NCBI GenBank assembly: GCA_034927285.1
Contig: JAYFQF010000011.1
Location: forward strand, 35,404 to 99,403
Source: JAYFQF01 sp034927285
GTDB lineage: Bacteria > Bacillota > Peptococcia > DRI-13 > UBA5745
Direction of reading: 5' to 3'
Length of the DNA: 64,000 nt
Positions 44,130 to 53,068 of the stretch are shown one piece after another. Within the stretch, counting starts at the first letter, position 1; every line of letters begins with the position of its first letter. The notes below the pieces were generated by a model. The model saw only the letters and a list, made by a program, of their open reading frames with translations. It had not been told where the DNA came from and made no database searches. A program made the position numbers and the translations under genes.

Positions 44130-44765
44130 TTAATTTTCAATGCCCAAACGGGCTTCCAGTCCTAAATCATGATAATAGTGCTTGATTTCCTTCATCTCGG
44201 TGACCAGATCGGCCTTGCGGATCAGCTCTTCCGGCGCCCCCCGACCGGTCAGCACCACTTCCACAGCCGGGTTGCGGGAATCCAGGACCGCTTCCAGGTC
44301 CGGCCACTTCACCAGATTAAAGAATAAAGCTACGTTGATTTCATCCAGCACCACAAGGTCATATTCCCCGCCGGCCAGCACCTGCCGGGCCCGTTCCAGC
44401 CCCCGTTCCACCAAAGCCCGGTATTCGGCCGGCGGATTTCCCGGCGGAAAAATCACCACGCTTTCGCCGAATTTTGCTATATCCTCTTCGCTCATGGTAC
44501 CTTCCGGAGCGATAAAAAACGGCTTCCCCACGGTTTCCAGGGTAAGCTTGTCCCCAAAGACCGCCAGAGACTTGTGTTCACTATACCCTTTGGCTTTCAG
44601 AAACTGTAAAAACATTACCTTCTTTCCGGCGCCCACTGCCCGGACCGCCAGTCCGATGGCGGCGGTGGTCTTTCCTTTGCCGTTTCCGGTATATACCTGG
44701 ATCATCCCTTGGGACGTCCCGCTCTTTTGGAGGTCTGCCGCGCAGGCCTTGTCGGCTTCTTTCAT
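44130..44765 (-). CDS. cobO: Cob(I)yrinic acid a,c-diamide adenosyltransferase
   Basis: A 211-residue ATP:corrinoid adenosyltransferase of the BtuR/CobO/CobA type, which puts the 5'-deoxyadenosyl group on cobalamin precursors. The P-loop is YTGNGKGKTTAAIGLA, followed by QFLKAKGYSEH, the Walker B-like YDLVVLDEINVAL, and VVLTGRGAPEELIRKADLVTEM. No other cobalamin gene is in view, so it may salvage corrinoids. Its start overlaps the stop of the TPR-like gene by four bases (ATGA). Confidence 0.92.
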   Translation of the reverse strand: MKEADKACAADLQKSGTSQGMIQVYTGNGKGKTTAAIGLAVRAVGAGKKVMFLQFLKAKGYSEHKSLAVFGDKLTLETVGKPFFIAPEGTMSEEDIAKFGESVVIFPPGNPPAEYRALVERGLERARQVLAGGEYDLVVLDEINVALFFNLVKWPDLEAVLDSRNPAVEVVLTGRGAPEELIRKADLVTEMKEIKHYYHDLGLEARLGIEN

Positions 44766-45352
44766 GGATTTATCCCTCCTTGCCTGGTATCAAGTTGATC
44801 TTCTTCCCGGGCCGGGGCGGTTTCCCGCTCCTTGACCCTGCGAACCTGTTCCAGCTGGGCGGCGTTTTCCCGATACTGCCGGGCCAGGGCAAAACACTGA
44901 TGGGCCGGAGAGAGTTTCTTTTGCCTCTGCAGGTGACGGCCCAGTTGTTCATAAGTCAAGGCCAGATTATAATGGGCCTCGTAAGATTCCGGCTCCAGCA
45001 TCACGGCTGCCTGCAGCATCCAGACCGCCTCTCCAAAATCAAAGCGGCTGGCCAGATCCGTGCCCTCGAGCAAAAGCTGACGAGCCAGGTTAGGATCATA
45101 CATGGACAGCCATACGCTGTACAGCGGCGCCAGGGGATCGTCCGGCTGATGCCCCAACACGGTAACCATGGCGCCGGCCACCGCCGTCATCTTCTGCCGC
45201 CCCTCCAGGCCTTGATTTTCAGCATTTTTAAAAACGGGATAGGCCGGCAGCATGGGTGAATCCTCCATTCGTTCCCCTTCCGGCTGGACCCAGGGGATAT
45301 AGGTGATTAATTCCCGCCAGCCGGAGTCCCAGGGAAGATATGCAGCTGCCAA
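44762..45352 (-). CDS. Unrecognised protein with TPR-like helical repeat
   Basis: A 196-residue cytosolic protein of unknown role. One TPR-like unit can be read at about residues 105-150 (FGEAVWMLQAAVMLEPESYE, then AHYNLALTYEQLGRHL), followed by a basic helical tail. The N-terminal 45 residues are aromatic and proline-rich (YLPWDSGWRELITYIPWVQPE). The TTG start follows AAGGG. It precedes cobO in the same operon and overlaps it by four bases, suggesting coupled expression, but nothing in the sequence connects it to cobalamin. Confidence 0.65.
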   Translation of the reverse strand: MAAAYLPWDSGWRELITYIPWVQPEGERMEDSPMLPAYPVFKNAENQGLEGRQKMTAVAGAMVTVLGHQPDDPLAPLYSVWLSMYDPNLARQLLLEGTDLASRFDFGEAVWMLQAAVMLEPESYEAHYNLALTYEQLGRHLQRQKKLSPAHQCFALARQYRENAAQLEQVRRVKERETAPAREEDQLDTRQGGINP

Positions 45353-45728
45353 AAGGTTCCCTTCTTTCCTCTTTGTTTAATAAACTAATTCCTTTAATCC
45401 AGCTTAAATTCTACCATAAAAAGCAAAACCCTGCTTAGCCAATGGTTTTAAATTGTGATGTTCAAATTGAAAAGCGTCTATTTTACTTACTTTTTTTAAC
45501 CGGCGCTCTGTCATATTATCTATACTTGACGGCTGCGGCATACATTTGACACATATTACTTTAAAATAACAGTATACTGTGCACATAACCATAAAGACAG
45601 ACCTTCCGCGCTGACGGTAACACCTCGATGTAATGTAAAAAACTTGATATAACAGTTGAAATAGTGCAATGTATAGTCAAGAGGATAACCTTAGACAGTT
45701 AGCCTTTCTCGAAAATTATCATTCTCAA

Positions 45729-45765
45729 GAAATAACCGCCCTGCCAGGCGGTTATTTCCTTTCAC
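45729..45765. terminator. Hairpin in the toxin/antisense overlap
   Basis: GAAATAACCGCC pairs perfectly with GGCGGTTATTTC; CTTTC follows on plus and TTG on minus. Such ACCGCC hairpins are usual at the 3' ends of TxpA-like loci. Confidence 0.65.
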
Positions 45766-45766
45766 T

Positions 45767-45829
45767 TCACAATAAGTCAGCAAAAGCAATTAGCATAGTG
45801 CAAAACAGATACAACTCTGAATGATTCAT
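45767..45829 (-). CDS. Candidate type I toxin peptide (20 residues)
   Basis: ATG at 45829 behind GGGAGGTGGCAGG encodes a peptide starting MNHSELYLF, with a hydrophobic stretch (CTMLIAFADLL) up to the stop. It resembles the small holin-like/TxpA-type toxins of Firmicutes, whose hallmark is a LMIAFA-like core. Those usually have a longer core and a basic tail; here a TGA comes early and the next codons read SERK, so the gene may be shortened. It has its own promoter at 45890-45918 and a 3' overlap with an opposing hairpin transcript. Proposed effect: membrane damage when translated. Confidence 0.45.
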   Translation of the reverse strand: MNHSELYLFCTMLIAFADLL

Positions 45830-45889
45830 CCTGCCACCTCCCGTTATGGGAAGTGCTAACCGCCTTAGATATCCTCTTGGCCATTGAAT

Positions 45890-45918
45890 ATTTTACCATA
45901 AATCGAACAGTCGATCAA
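45890..45918 (-). promoter_or_regulatory. Promoter of the toxin-like ORF
   Basis: Minus strand: TTGATC (45913-45918), 17 bases, TAAAAT (45890-45895). The predicted start is about 50 bases before the ORF. From 45919 to 46078 I see nothing further. Confidence 0.65.
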
Positions 45919-46078
45919 TAAAGGAGCCGCCAGGAATGATCCCGGCGGCTTTTGAGGTCTGCCTTCCATTAATTATTTGTCTGTCGATATTCTGCTGCCA
46001 ATCTGGCAGCCACAGACAGGATTATTTGAGAAGCAGCGACAGAGTACCGCTGCCGATGGCAGGACTTTGGAAAACCGC

Positions 46079-47263
46079 TCAGTCCCCCAATGCCTGCTTA
46101 ATATCCGCAATCAGGTCTTCCACATTTTCAAGCCCCACCGACATACGGATCATGCCGTCCGTGATTCCAGCCGCTTCGCGGTCTGCCTTCGGGATCATGG
46201 TGTGCGTCATAGCGGCAGCCTGCTCGACAAGAGTGATCGGGTCGCCAAGGCTGACCGCAATCTTGGCAAGCTTCAGTTTATTTATGAATTCCTGCCCTGC
46301 CTCAAGACCGCCCACTACATCGAAGGTCACCATTCCACCGCCGCCCCGCATCTGCTTCTTGGCAATGGCATACTGAGTATTGGACTCGAGGAACGGATAA
46401 CGCACAATGGAAATTTTATCGGAATTATTGAGGAACTCCGCAATCTTTGCCGCATTTTCATTATGGCGCCGCATTCTAAGCTCCAGCGTTTTCAGACCGC
46501 GCGCAACCAGGTAAGCAGCATTTGGAGAGAGAACTGCGCCTAGATGCATAAGAGAACCGAAACGAACCTCATCGGCATACTCAAGATCATTGCAAATCAC
46601 GACTCCGCCCAGCGTATCGCCATGCCCATTGATGTATTTAGTCATACTGTGAATAACAATATCTACGCCAAAATCGATAGGATTCGTGTTAATAGGCGAT
46701 GCGAAGGTGTTATCCACAGCAACTTTGATTCCATGGCGCTTTGCAATTTTGCAGACTTCCTCAATATCTGCCATTACCAAGGTCGGATTTGCCGGAGTCT
46801 CCAGGTAAATAAGCTTGGTGTTCGGCTTGATCTTGGACTCCAGCTCTTCCATGTGCAACGGGTCAAAGTCGTCGTACTCGATGCCGAACTTTGGGAAGTA
46901 CTTGGTCGTGACCTCTTCCGTTCCGGAATATTTGGCCTTTACAAAGATTGCATGATCGCCATTGCTCAGCAGAGCAAGCAGTGCGCCGGTAACGGCAGCC
47001 ATGCCAGAGGCAAAGGTCACGGCATACTTGCCGTGCTCCAGTTGAGCCAATTTTTCTTCCAGAACCGTATTGGTCGGGTTGTGCAGACGGGTGTATGCGT
47101 TTGTCGTATGGAGATCGCCAAATGCTTCTGCAGCCGCAAATGTGGTCTCATATTCAAATGTCGAAGTCTGATAAATGGGAGGGACAACTGCGCCGAACTG
47201 TTCTTTCGGTTCGCCCGCATGGATGCTGATGGTGGCGTTCCCTTGCAAAGTGTTTTCTGACAT
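46079..47263 (-). CDS. Trans-sulfuration PLP enzyme, methionine gamma-lyase/cystathionine gamma-lyase-like
   Basis: A 394-residue Cys/Met-metabolism PLP enzyme. Visible are YTRLHNPTN, the PLP phosphate region ASGMAAVTGAL, and the PLP lysine in VIHSMTKYINGHGD (about residue 207). Typical methionine gamma-lyases have YGC at the active site loop; here the loop reads KYSGTEE, so the cysteine is not present. It could split methionine or homocysteine, or be a cystathionine gamma-lyase or synthase. It follows brnQ in a lysR-brnQ-lyase operon, which suggests use of methionine or branched amino acids taken up by BrnQ. Confidence 0.82.
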   Translation of the reverse strand: MSENTLQGNATISIHAGEPKEQFGAVVPPIYQTSTFEYETTFAAAEAFGDLHTTNAYTRLHNPTNTVLEEKLAQLEHGKYAVTFASGMAAVTGALLALLSNGDHAIFVKAKYSGTEEVTTKYFPKFGIEYDDFDPLHMEELESKIKPNTKLIYLETPANPTLVMADIEEVCKIAKRHGIKVAVDNTFASPINTNPIDFGVDIVIHSMTKYINGHGDTLGGVVICNDLEYADEVRFGSLMHLGAVLSPNAAYLVARGLKTLELRMRRHNENAAKIAEFLNNSDKISIVRYPFLESNTQYAIAKKQMRGGGGMVTFDVVGGLEAGQEFINKLKLAKIAVSLGDPITLVEQAAAMTHTMIPKADREAAGITDGMIRMSVGLENVEDLIADIKQALGD

Positions 47264-47349
47264 GATAGACGACCTCCAATATAAAAAGTAAAATCAAATT
47301 ATCTTTATAATCCCAATTCTGGAAAAGGAAAAACCTCAATCAAATTTGC

Positions 47350-48660
47350 TCAAATTGCGGTAGGCTCCGTATCCTTCCCGGCCTTTACGCCATAGATGAC
47401 TATCCCTGCAACAAATCCGGCAACAGCAGGTGCTATCCAGCCGAAACCGGCGGAATAGAATGGCAGAATGCCCAGCGCAGCAGAAACCGGGGGCAGGTTT
47501 GCTCCGTATGCAAGTATCGTATCCAGCACAGAATAAATCACGACGAGAACCACACTTCCTTTGTATGCGCCGTCGTTCGGCACATACTTTTTGAAAAACC
47601 CCAGCAGCGAAAGCACGATGCACAGAGGATAGATTAAGCCAAACAGAGGCAGCGCAACGCTGACGATGGTATCCAGGCCAACGGAGGCGACAAGCAGAGA
47701 AACCAGAACGTTGGAACAGAGAAAAATAATATATTTGACTTTTCCGCCGGTCAGGTCTTCAAAAAAATCAGCGACAGCCGTCAGCTGGCCGATTGCTGTG
47801 GTGAGGCAGGCCAGGACAACGGCGATGGCAAAGGGAACCATTGCAAAGCTCCCTCCGATATCCTTAATGATGGCAACCAGCAGAGTCGCATTGCCGATTT
47901 CCGGCGAATACTTACTCCCTGCCGTAGCTCCCAGATAAAGAAGGCCGCCATAAATTACAAACAGACAGATAAATGCTATCAAGCAGGCCTTCAGCGCAAT
48001 CTTTCTGGTCTCTTTGCCTGGCTGATAACCGTGACTGTGGATTTGTTCCATGAAAACCGCCGCCATCAGGAAAGAAACGACAACGTCTCCGGTCTGATAT
48101 CCCTGCAGGAAGGCAAAGGTAAAGTTATTGCCCACAGTCGATATCTGAGGAGTTCCCATCGGATTGAAAATACCGACAACAACAAGGATAAAAAGAATAA
48201 TGACCATCACAGGGGTTAGGATTTTGCCAACCTTGTCCAGTGCTCCAATTTTGGTACGCGCAAACAAAAATGCGATCAAGAAATAGATCACGATGGATAC
48301 GAAGTAAGGGGCGGAACTCCAGGCACCCTGCAGGCCAAGCTCGATGGCAACCGCGGCCGTTCTGGGGATGGACACAACTACACACAGCAGCATGGAAATG
48401 GTCAGAAGAACTTTATCAAGGTTCTTGAATGCGTGATCAGTGATGCTCTTGACTGACTCGCCGGCCTTGGCAATGGCGAACAAAGAGAATAGCGGCAGAA
48501 AAATTCCGGAAATTGCAAGTCCTGCCAAGCCGGCCGGATAGCCGGTTCCGTTCTGGATGCCGATCATTGGCGGAAAGACCAGGTTGCCTGCGCCAAAGTA
48601 GGTCGCAAAGAATGCCAAGCCAATAAATAAAAACGCCCAGTTTCTCGTTATTTTCTCCAT
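47350..48660 (-). CDS. brnQ: Branched-chain amino acid carrier BrnQ
   Basis: A sodium- or proton-coupled carrier of Leu/Ile/Val; some members carry methionine. The protein has 436 residues and about 12 membrane segments, beginning RNWAFLFIGLAFFATYFGAGNLVFPP, shown here as FATYFGAGNLVFPP, the family hallmark. The ATG at 48660 lies 8 bases after GAGG; an upstream in-frame GTG is less likely. It starts 5 bases past the lysR stop, so the two genes are coupled. Confidence 0.92.
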   Translation of the reverse strand: MEKITRNWAFLFIGLAFFATYFGAGNLVFPPMIGIQNGTGYPAGLAGLAISGIFLPLFSLFAIAKAGESVKSITDHAFKNLDKVLLTISMLLCVVVSIPRTAAVAIELGLQGAWSSAPYFVSIVIYFLIAFLFARTKIGALDKVGKILTPVMVIILFILVVVGIFNPMGTPQISTVGNNFTFAFLQGYQTGDVVVSFLMAAVFMEQIHSHGYQPGKETRKIALKACLIAFICLFVIYGGLLYLGATAGSKYSPEIGNATLLVAIIKDIGGSFAMVPFAIAVVLACLTTAIGQLTAVADFFEDLTGGKVKYIIFLCSNVLVSLLVASVGLDTIVSVALPLFGLIYPLCIVLSLLGFFKKYVPNDGAYKGSVVLVVIYSVLDTILAYGANLPPVSAALGILPFYSAGFGWIAPAVAGFVAGIVIYGVKAGKDTEPTAI

Positions 48661-48665
48661 AACAC

Positions 48666-49604
48666 TCACCTCATCAGTATTTTTCTATCCTGTTCCATCT
48701 CCCGGACAGCTTCCTTCAGAAGTTCTACATATCGTTTTCCTAACGGGCTGATTTCTTTGTCCTTTGTTGACAACCAACCTACACAAATATCGGGACTGTC
48801 CTTGAACGCAACGCTGGAGAAGCGATCCCGCATATTTTCTCCAAGCAGTCCTGTTCCGATGTCGTATGCCTGAGAATTTTCAATCAATTCTTTGCTTGCA
48901 TAAAGATCGCTGATCAGCAAAGTTTTTTTAGGGAAAATTTGGGGGAGGAATACTTCCTCCATCAAAAAATTGGGGGTTGATTCATCTTGCGTATAAACAA
49001 TGCATGGGTAGGGTTCCAGATCCTTGGCGGTCACCTCCTTATTTTTTGCCAGAGGATGATCCTTCGCCAGAAAAATGTGTGCCTTCATTTGAATAAGCGG
49101 GTGAAATTCCAAGCCATAACTGTCGAAAAGTCTTTGAAAGCTATGCTTCTTCTCACAGTTCTCCAAGATCACGCCGATCTCGCTTTTCCGGTTTGAAACA
49201 GATTTAAAAACATCGACTGTGCGCTCATAATGCAGGCTGAAACAATAACTATCTGTTGAAATCTCTTTCAGCAAATTGCTGAAAGCCCTGGAGGCAAAGG
49301 TATAATGCTGAGAGCTTACAGAAAATTTCATGTCGACTTTCCATTTAGCAGAAAAGTTCTCCTCAATGAATTCGACATTGGCCAATACCTCATTGAAGTG
49401 CTGTATAATTCGTTTCCCATCTTCGGTAAGAACAGAACGGTTTCCCAACTGGTCAAAAATACGGATGCCAAGCTCACCTTCAAGCATCTTTATTTGCTTG
49501 CTGATATTTGGCTGGGTCACATACAGGGTTTCTGCGGCACTTCTAATAGAACCATTTTTGACGATCTCGGACACATAGCGCATTTGCTGCAGAGTCATCT
49601 TCAT
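48666..49604 (-). CDS. LysR-family regulator
   Basis: A 312-residue LysR-type transcription factor. The N-terminal winged helix (LQQMRYVSEIVKNGSIRSAAETLYVTQPNISKQI) is followed by a linker helix and a periplasmic-binding-like effector domain (residues 90-300). The ATG at 49604 stands 6 bases after GAGGAGGG. Unusually for the family it is first in, and co-directional with, the genes it presumably controls (brnQ and the Met/Cys lyase), rather than divergent. Confidence 0.9.
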   Translation of the reverse strand: MKMTLQQMRYVSEIVKNGSIRSAAETLYVTQPNISKQIKMLEGELGIRIFDQLGNRSVLTEDGKRIIQHFNEVLANVEFIEENFSAKWKVDMKFSVSSQHYTFASRAFSNLLKEISTDSYCFSLHYERTVDVFKSVSNRKSEIGVILENCEKKHSFQRLFDSYGLEFHPLIQMKAHIFLAKDHPLAKNKEVTAKDLEPYPCIVYTQDESTPNFLMEEVFLPQIFPKKTLLISDLYASKELIENSQAYDIGTGLLGENMRDRFSSVAFKDSPDICVGWLSTKDKEISPLGKRYVELLKEAVREMEQDRKILMR

Positions 49605-50028
49605 TGCCATCCCTCCTCTTTATTGATTCTGCAATTGTGTTCGTCGACTAAAAAGCGCAGCGCCTGATTGGCATCGATTAGGGAGGATTTGTTGTATTTT
49701 TTAGCGGAAATATTCTGTATGATATTTTGATTTAAAATCCCTATCTCGCAGCTAGTTTTTCTATAATTATTATATAGATTACAGGAATATATGTAAATTC
49801 ACACTTATTTATCGCCTTTGATAACTTCTTGGTAAAATTTTATAAAATCATTACCGCGCACGGCGTTACGCAATGATTTCACACACTTGATATGCACCGT
49901 CCAAATCGTTAAATTCCGCAGCAGGTTAATATGGCATAATCCGCCCGCCCGTTATACCGGCTTGTCCGGCTTATCCACCCAACATTCCCTATCTTCCTGA
50001 AGGTATCTGCATTTTCTTTTGTTTTTCC
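49605..50028. other. AT-rich intergenic region
   Basis: No gene is visible. It holds the lysR start region on minus and short AT-rich stretches, with no clear operator. The degV promoter follows at 50029. Confidence 0.5.
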
Positions 50029-50057
50029 TTGCCTTTCCGTGATAAAATAGGTAAACT
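50029..50057 (+). promoter_or_regulatory. Promoter of the second degV gene
   Basis: TTGCCT (50029-50034), 17 bases, TAAACT (50052-50057). Confidence 0.55.
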
Positions 50058-50103
50058 GATAGTCAGAACAGGTTTTATCATTTTAAGAAATGAGGGAGTG
50101 CCC

Positions 50104-50958
50104 ATGCACAATATTCGTTTAGTCACCGACAGTACAGCGGATCTGCCGAAATGGTTTGCAGATGAAAATAAAGTTTCCATCATCCCTTTACACATCACCT
50201 TTCCTGACGGCAGAACCTTTCTTGACGGTGTGACGGTTACTCCCCGTGAGTATAACGAATTGTTGCGCGGCATCGGCAATGAACTCCCGAAAACTTCCAC
50301 CCCCACCAAAGAAGATTTCCAGAATGTCTACCGGTCTATCCTGCAGGAAGACCCCGGCTGTCAGATCATCTCCATCCACCTTTCTTCCCATTTGAGCAGC
50401 ACCGTCAGCGTGGCGGAGACCGCCGCCAGGGAAATCAGCCCGGAAATCTACGTATTCGACAGTAAAAATATCAGCTTCGGTATGGGGCTGCAGCTTTTTG
50501 AAGCGGTAAAAGTAATCCAAGAAGGAGCCGACGTTAACCAGGTCCTGAAACACCTGCGGGATGTGTCCAGTCATACCGAAACGATGTTCTGTCTGGATAC
50601 CCTGGAAAACCTTTATAAAGGCGGACGGATCGGCCGGGTCACCGCTTTTATCGGCTCCGTACTGAACATTAAACCCATCATCCATGTAAAAGACGGCGTC
50701 TACGAGCCTTTTGAAAAGGTCCGCAGCCAAAAGCAATCCATCCAGAAGATGATCGACCAGGCGGCCAAGCTTTTAAACGGCAAGGTACCGGCCCAGATAG
50801 CCGTTATCCACGGAGACTGCCTGGAAATGGCCGAAGCTCTGAAAGAAAAGGCGGAAGCCGCCTTCGGCCGGGCCCTGACCACCTTCGGAGACACTACGCC
50901 GGTAGTCATCACTCATTCCGGCCTGGGGACTTTAGGCCTTACCGTCTGCTATTTATAG
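50104..50958 (+). CDS. DegV-family fatty acid-binding protein (second copy)
   Basis: A 284-residue protein beginning MHNIRLVTDSTADLPKWF, the standard DegV opening. The fatty acid-binding cleft pattern LSSHLSSTVSVAETAA and the domain 2 motif LYKGGRIGRVTAFIG are present. It delivers fatty acid to the kinase FakA for phospholipid synthesis in the family model; no fakA gene is in view. The ATG at 50104 follows GAGGGAG. It is closed by a good terminator and is not part of an operon. Confidence 0.92.
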   Translation: MHNIRLVTDSTADLPKWFADENKVSIIPLHITFPDGRTFLDGVTVTPREYNELLRGIGNELPKTSTPTKEDFQNVYRSILQEDPGCQIISIHLSSHLSSTVSVAETAAREISPEIYVFDSKNISFGMGLQLFEAVKVIQEGADVNQVLKHLRDVSSHTETMFCLDTLENLYKGGRIGRVTAFIGSVLNIKPIIHVKDGVYEPFEKVRSQKQSIQKMIDQAAKLLNGKVPAQIAVIHGDCLEMAEALKEKAEAAFGRALTTFGDTTPVVITHSGLGTLGLTVCYL

Positions 50959-51013
50959 GACCGGCGGGGCCCTTCCCCTTTGTTTTTTCCGGGAAGCTCC
51001 GGCCTTTCCGATC

Positions 51014-51054
51014 TAAAAAAAACGCGATCCCCAGAGGGGACCGCGTTTTTCGTT
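51014..51054 (+). terminator. Terminator after degV
   Basis: Arms AAAACGCG..CCCC and GGGG..CGCGTTTT around AGA, with T tract; A tract on the other side makes it bidirectional. Confidence 0.85.
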
Positions 51055-51125
51055 TATTCAGGCCAGCCGGTTCAGACCGCCAGACAGTCTGATTTTCAGT
51101 CATTCAGGCCTTCAGCCGAAGAGTT

Positions 51126-52805
51126 TCAGTCTTCATGAATGGAACTGCCGCCGATAAATTCCCGCAGAATTGAATTCAGAGGAACCGCCTCGTCGCCGAT
51201 CTCCGGAAAATAGGCCAGCATGTCTAAAAGCCGCTGAGCGTCGGCATATTCCGGGATAAGGGGGCTTACCTCCCGCAGCAAAGGCTCCGCATACTTCTTG
51301 AACACACCGGTCTCATAGACTAAAGCGGTATTAAACATGGCGTCGGCCTCCTCCTGATAGGGAAAGATGTTTCGCTCCTCTCCCCGGCGCACCGAAGGCC
51401 AATGGATCAGGGTATCCTCCGCCGAGCGTCCCCGGTACTGAGAATCCCGCACCAGACGCCGCAGCAGCCGGGCGTCACTGGTGGCCACCCGGTTATAACT
51501 GTCGATATCCACCTGCACCATGGAGCTGATGTAGATTTTAAATTTCATGGCCCGGCCCACGGCGGGGGTCAAAGCCTCATTCAACGCGTGAATTCCTTCC
51601 ACGATGATGGGATGGCCCGGTTCCACCCGCACCTTCCGGCTGTTATCCATCCGGAGACCCTGGCGGAAATCAAAGATGGGCGCCATGACCTGCCGACCTT
51701 CCACCAGGCTTTCCAGATGCCGGTTAAACAGCTCCACATCAATAGCCCGCAGGGATTCAAAATCATAGGAACCGTCGGCATCCTTTGGGGTATCCTCCCG
51801 GTTCACAAAATAATCGTCGGTGGAAAGCGTCACCGGCCGCAGCCCCAGCACCCGCAGCTGGGTAGCCAGCCGGTAGCAGAAGGTGGTCTTGCCGGAGGAA
51901 GAAGGCCCCGCGATCAATACAAGCCGCAGCCGGTCCCGGTCGGCATAGATCTGATCCGCCAGATTAACCAGATATTTTTCCTGCAGCGCCTCGGAAACAT
52001 GGATCAGATCCCGCACCGCGGCGGGCCCTTTAGATACGGCCCGGGTAAGCCCCGCGACGTTATAAACGTTTAATATCTTGGTCCATTCCTTACTCTCGGT
52101 CAGCACGCCGGCCAATTTCGGCACTTCCGCCAAAGGGGCCAGGGTACGGGGGGTTTGCCGGGTGGGATAGCAAAGCAAAAAGCCTTTCTCATAAGGCAAA
52201 AGACCAAAGGTATGCAAACAGCCGGCACTGGGGGCCAGGGAATGGAAGGAATGAAAGATCTGCCCCCCCATCCGGTAAATACAGATGGGATCCCGGCCCA
52301 TTTTCCGCAGCAGGTACGACGTATTGCCGTAACCGGCCCTCTCCAGCAAAGGCAGGGCCTCTTTTGCCGGCAGCTCCGTAGGCACGATAGGTTCGTCCTC
52401 CGCCACCAGCTTGCGCATCTGGGCCTCGATCAGTTCCAGCGTGCGCACGGAAAAGTGACTGGCCCCTACAAATTCACAGTAGGTGTGCTTGCCCAGGGCG
52501 TGATGAACGTCCAAAAACCAATGGGGAAACAGCTCCCGCACCGCCTGGGCCAGCAGCATGGTTATGCTTTGCTTGTAAATCCGCATGCCCTGCACCGAGG
52601 ACATATCCAGCCAAAAGACAGTGCCCTCTTCATTGACCGGGGTATAGAGATCCACCACCCGGTGATTATAGAGCGCGCCGATAAGGGGCAGGCTGCGGCC
52701 TTTGCCGTAACCCTCGGCAAGTTCCCGAAGGCAGGTGCCTCCGGCTACCTCCAATTGATCCATTTCCCGCTGATCCAAAAAGCCAACAGTCAGTTTTATC
52801 GTCAA
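51126..52805 (-). CDS. Nucleoside kinase with N-terminal TGS/ThrRS-like region (uridine kinase family)
   Basis: A 559-residue cytosolic fusion. Residues 1-70 resemble a TGS domain. Residues 70-200 are like the second additional domain of threonyl-tRNA synthetase, with a partial zinc/His pattern (DVHHALGKHTYCEF). From about residue 290 a P-loop kinase of the uridine kinase/phosphoribulokinase fold follows: GPSSSGKTTFCYRLA (about 303), TLSTDDYFVNREDTP and VEGIHALNEALTP. The combination is common in Clostridia as nucleoside kinase; substrates are not established. The TTG start follows GAGGGTGA and matches the TGS start. There is no neighbour in the same transcript. Confidence 0.87.
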   Translation of the reverse strand: MTIKLTVGFLDQREMDQLEVAGGTCLRELAEGYGKGRSLPLIGALYNHRVVDLYTPVNEEGTVFWLDMSSVQGMRIYKQSITMLLAQAVRELFPHWFLDVHHALGKHTYCEFVGASHFSVRTLELIEAQMRKLVAEDEPIVPTELPAKEALPLLERAGYGNTSYLLRKMGRDPICIYRMGGQIFHSFHSLAPSAGCLHTFGLLPYEKGFLLCYPTRQTPRTLAPLAEVPKLAGVLTESKEWTKILNVYNVAGLTRAVSKGPAAVRDLIHVSEALQEKYLVNLADQIYADRDRLRLVLIAGPSSSGKTTFCYRLATQLRVLGLRPVTLSTDDYFVNREDTPKDADGSYDFESLRAIDVELFNRHLESLVEGRQVMAPIFDFRQGLRMDNSRKVRVEPGHPIIVEGIHALNEALTPAVGRAMKFKIYISSMVQVDIDSYNRVATSDARLLRRLVRDSQYRGRSAEDTLIHWPSVRRGEERNIFPYQEEADAMFNTALVYETGVFKKYAEPLLREVSPLIPEYADAQRLLDMLAYFPEIGDEAVPLNSILREFIGGSSIHED

Positions 52806-53068
52806 AAAATCACCCTCTTTGATTCCACTGTTTTATTTTTTGCATTCCAAAATTTCCAGTAAAAAGCAGCCGGCCCTTCAGCCTTTTCCAGGCCCGGCCG
52901 CGGCGGCGGATCAGCTTTTATGGAAGATATCATGCTTATTATATCGGATTCTTCTGCGAAAAGATACAATTCATCAAGTCTTAATTTTCTTATCACAAAT
53001 CCTTCACAGGTATCCCGTAAATTGGAAGTGTAAACCAAAGCAGGTTTCGTTTGAAAGGATGAGGAATT

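Larger units (their letters stand above)
45678..45879 (-). repeat. Inverted repeat enclosing the small toxin-like ORF
   Basis: Arms 45678-45703 (CAAGAGGATAACC...GTTAGC) and 45855-45879 (GCTAACCGCC...CCTCTTG) are complementary over about 25 bases with a few mismatches. In a minus-strand transcript, the 5' leader could pair with the 3' end. The remaining sequence from 45353 to 45677 shows no gene. Confidence 0.7.

Noticed and set aside
45404..45592. 62-codon frame on minus in the gap before the toxin-like ORF
   Set aside because: No ribosome site, no domain and no coding-like composition.
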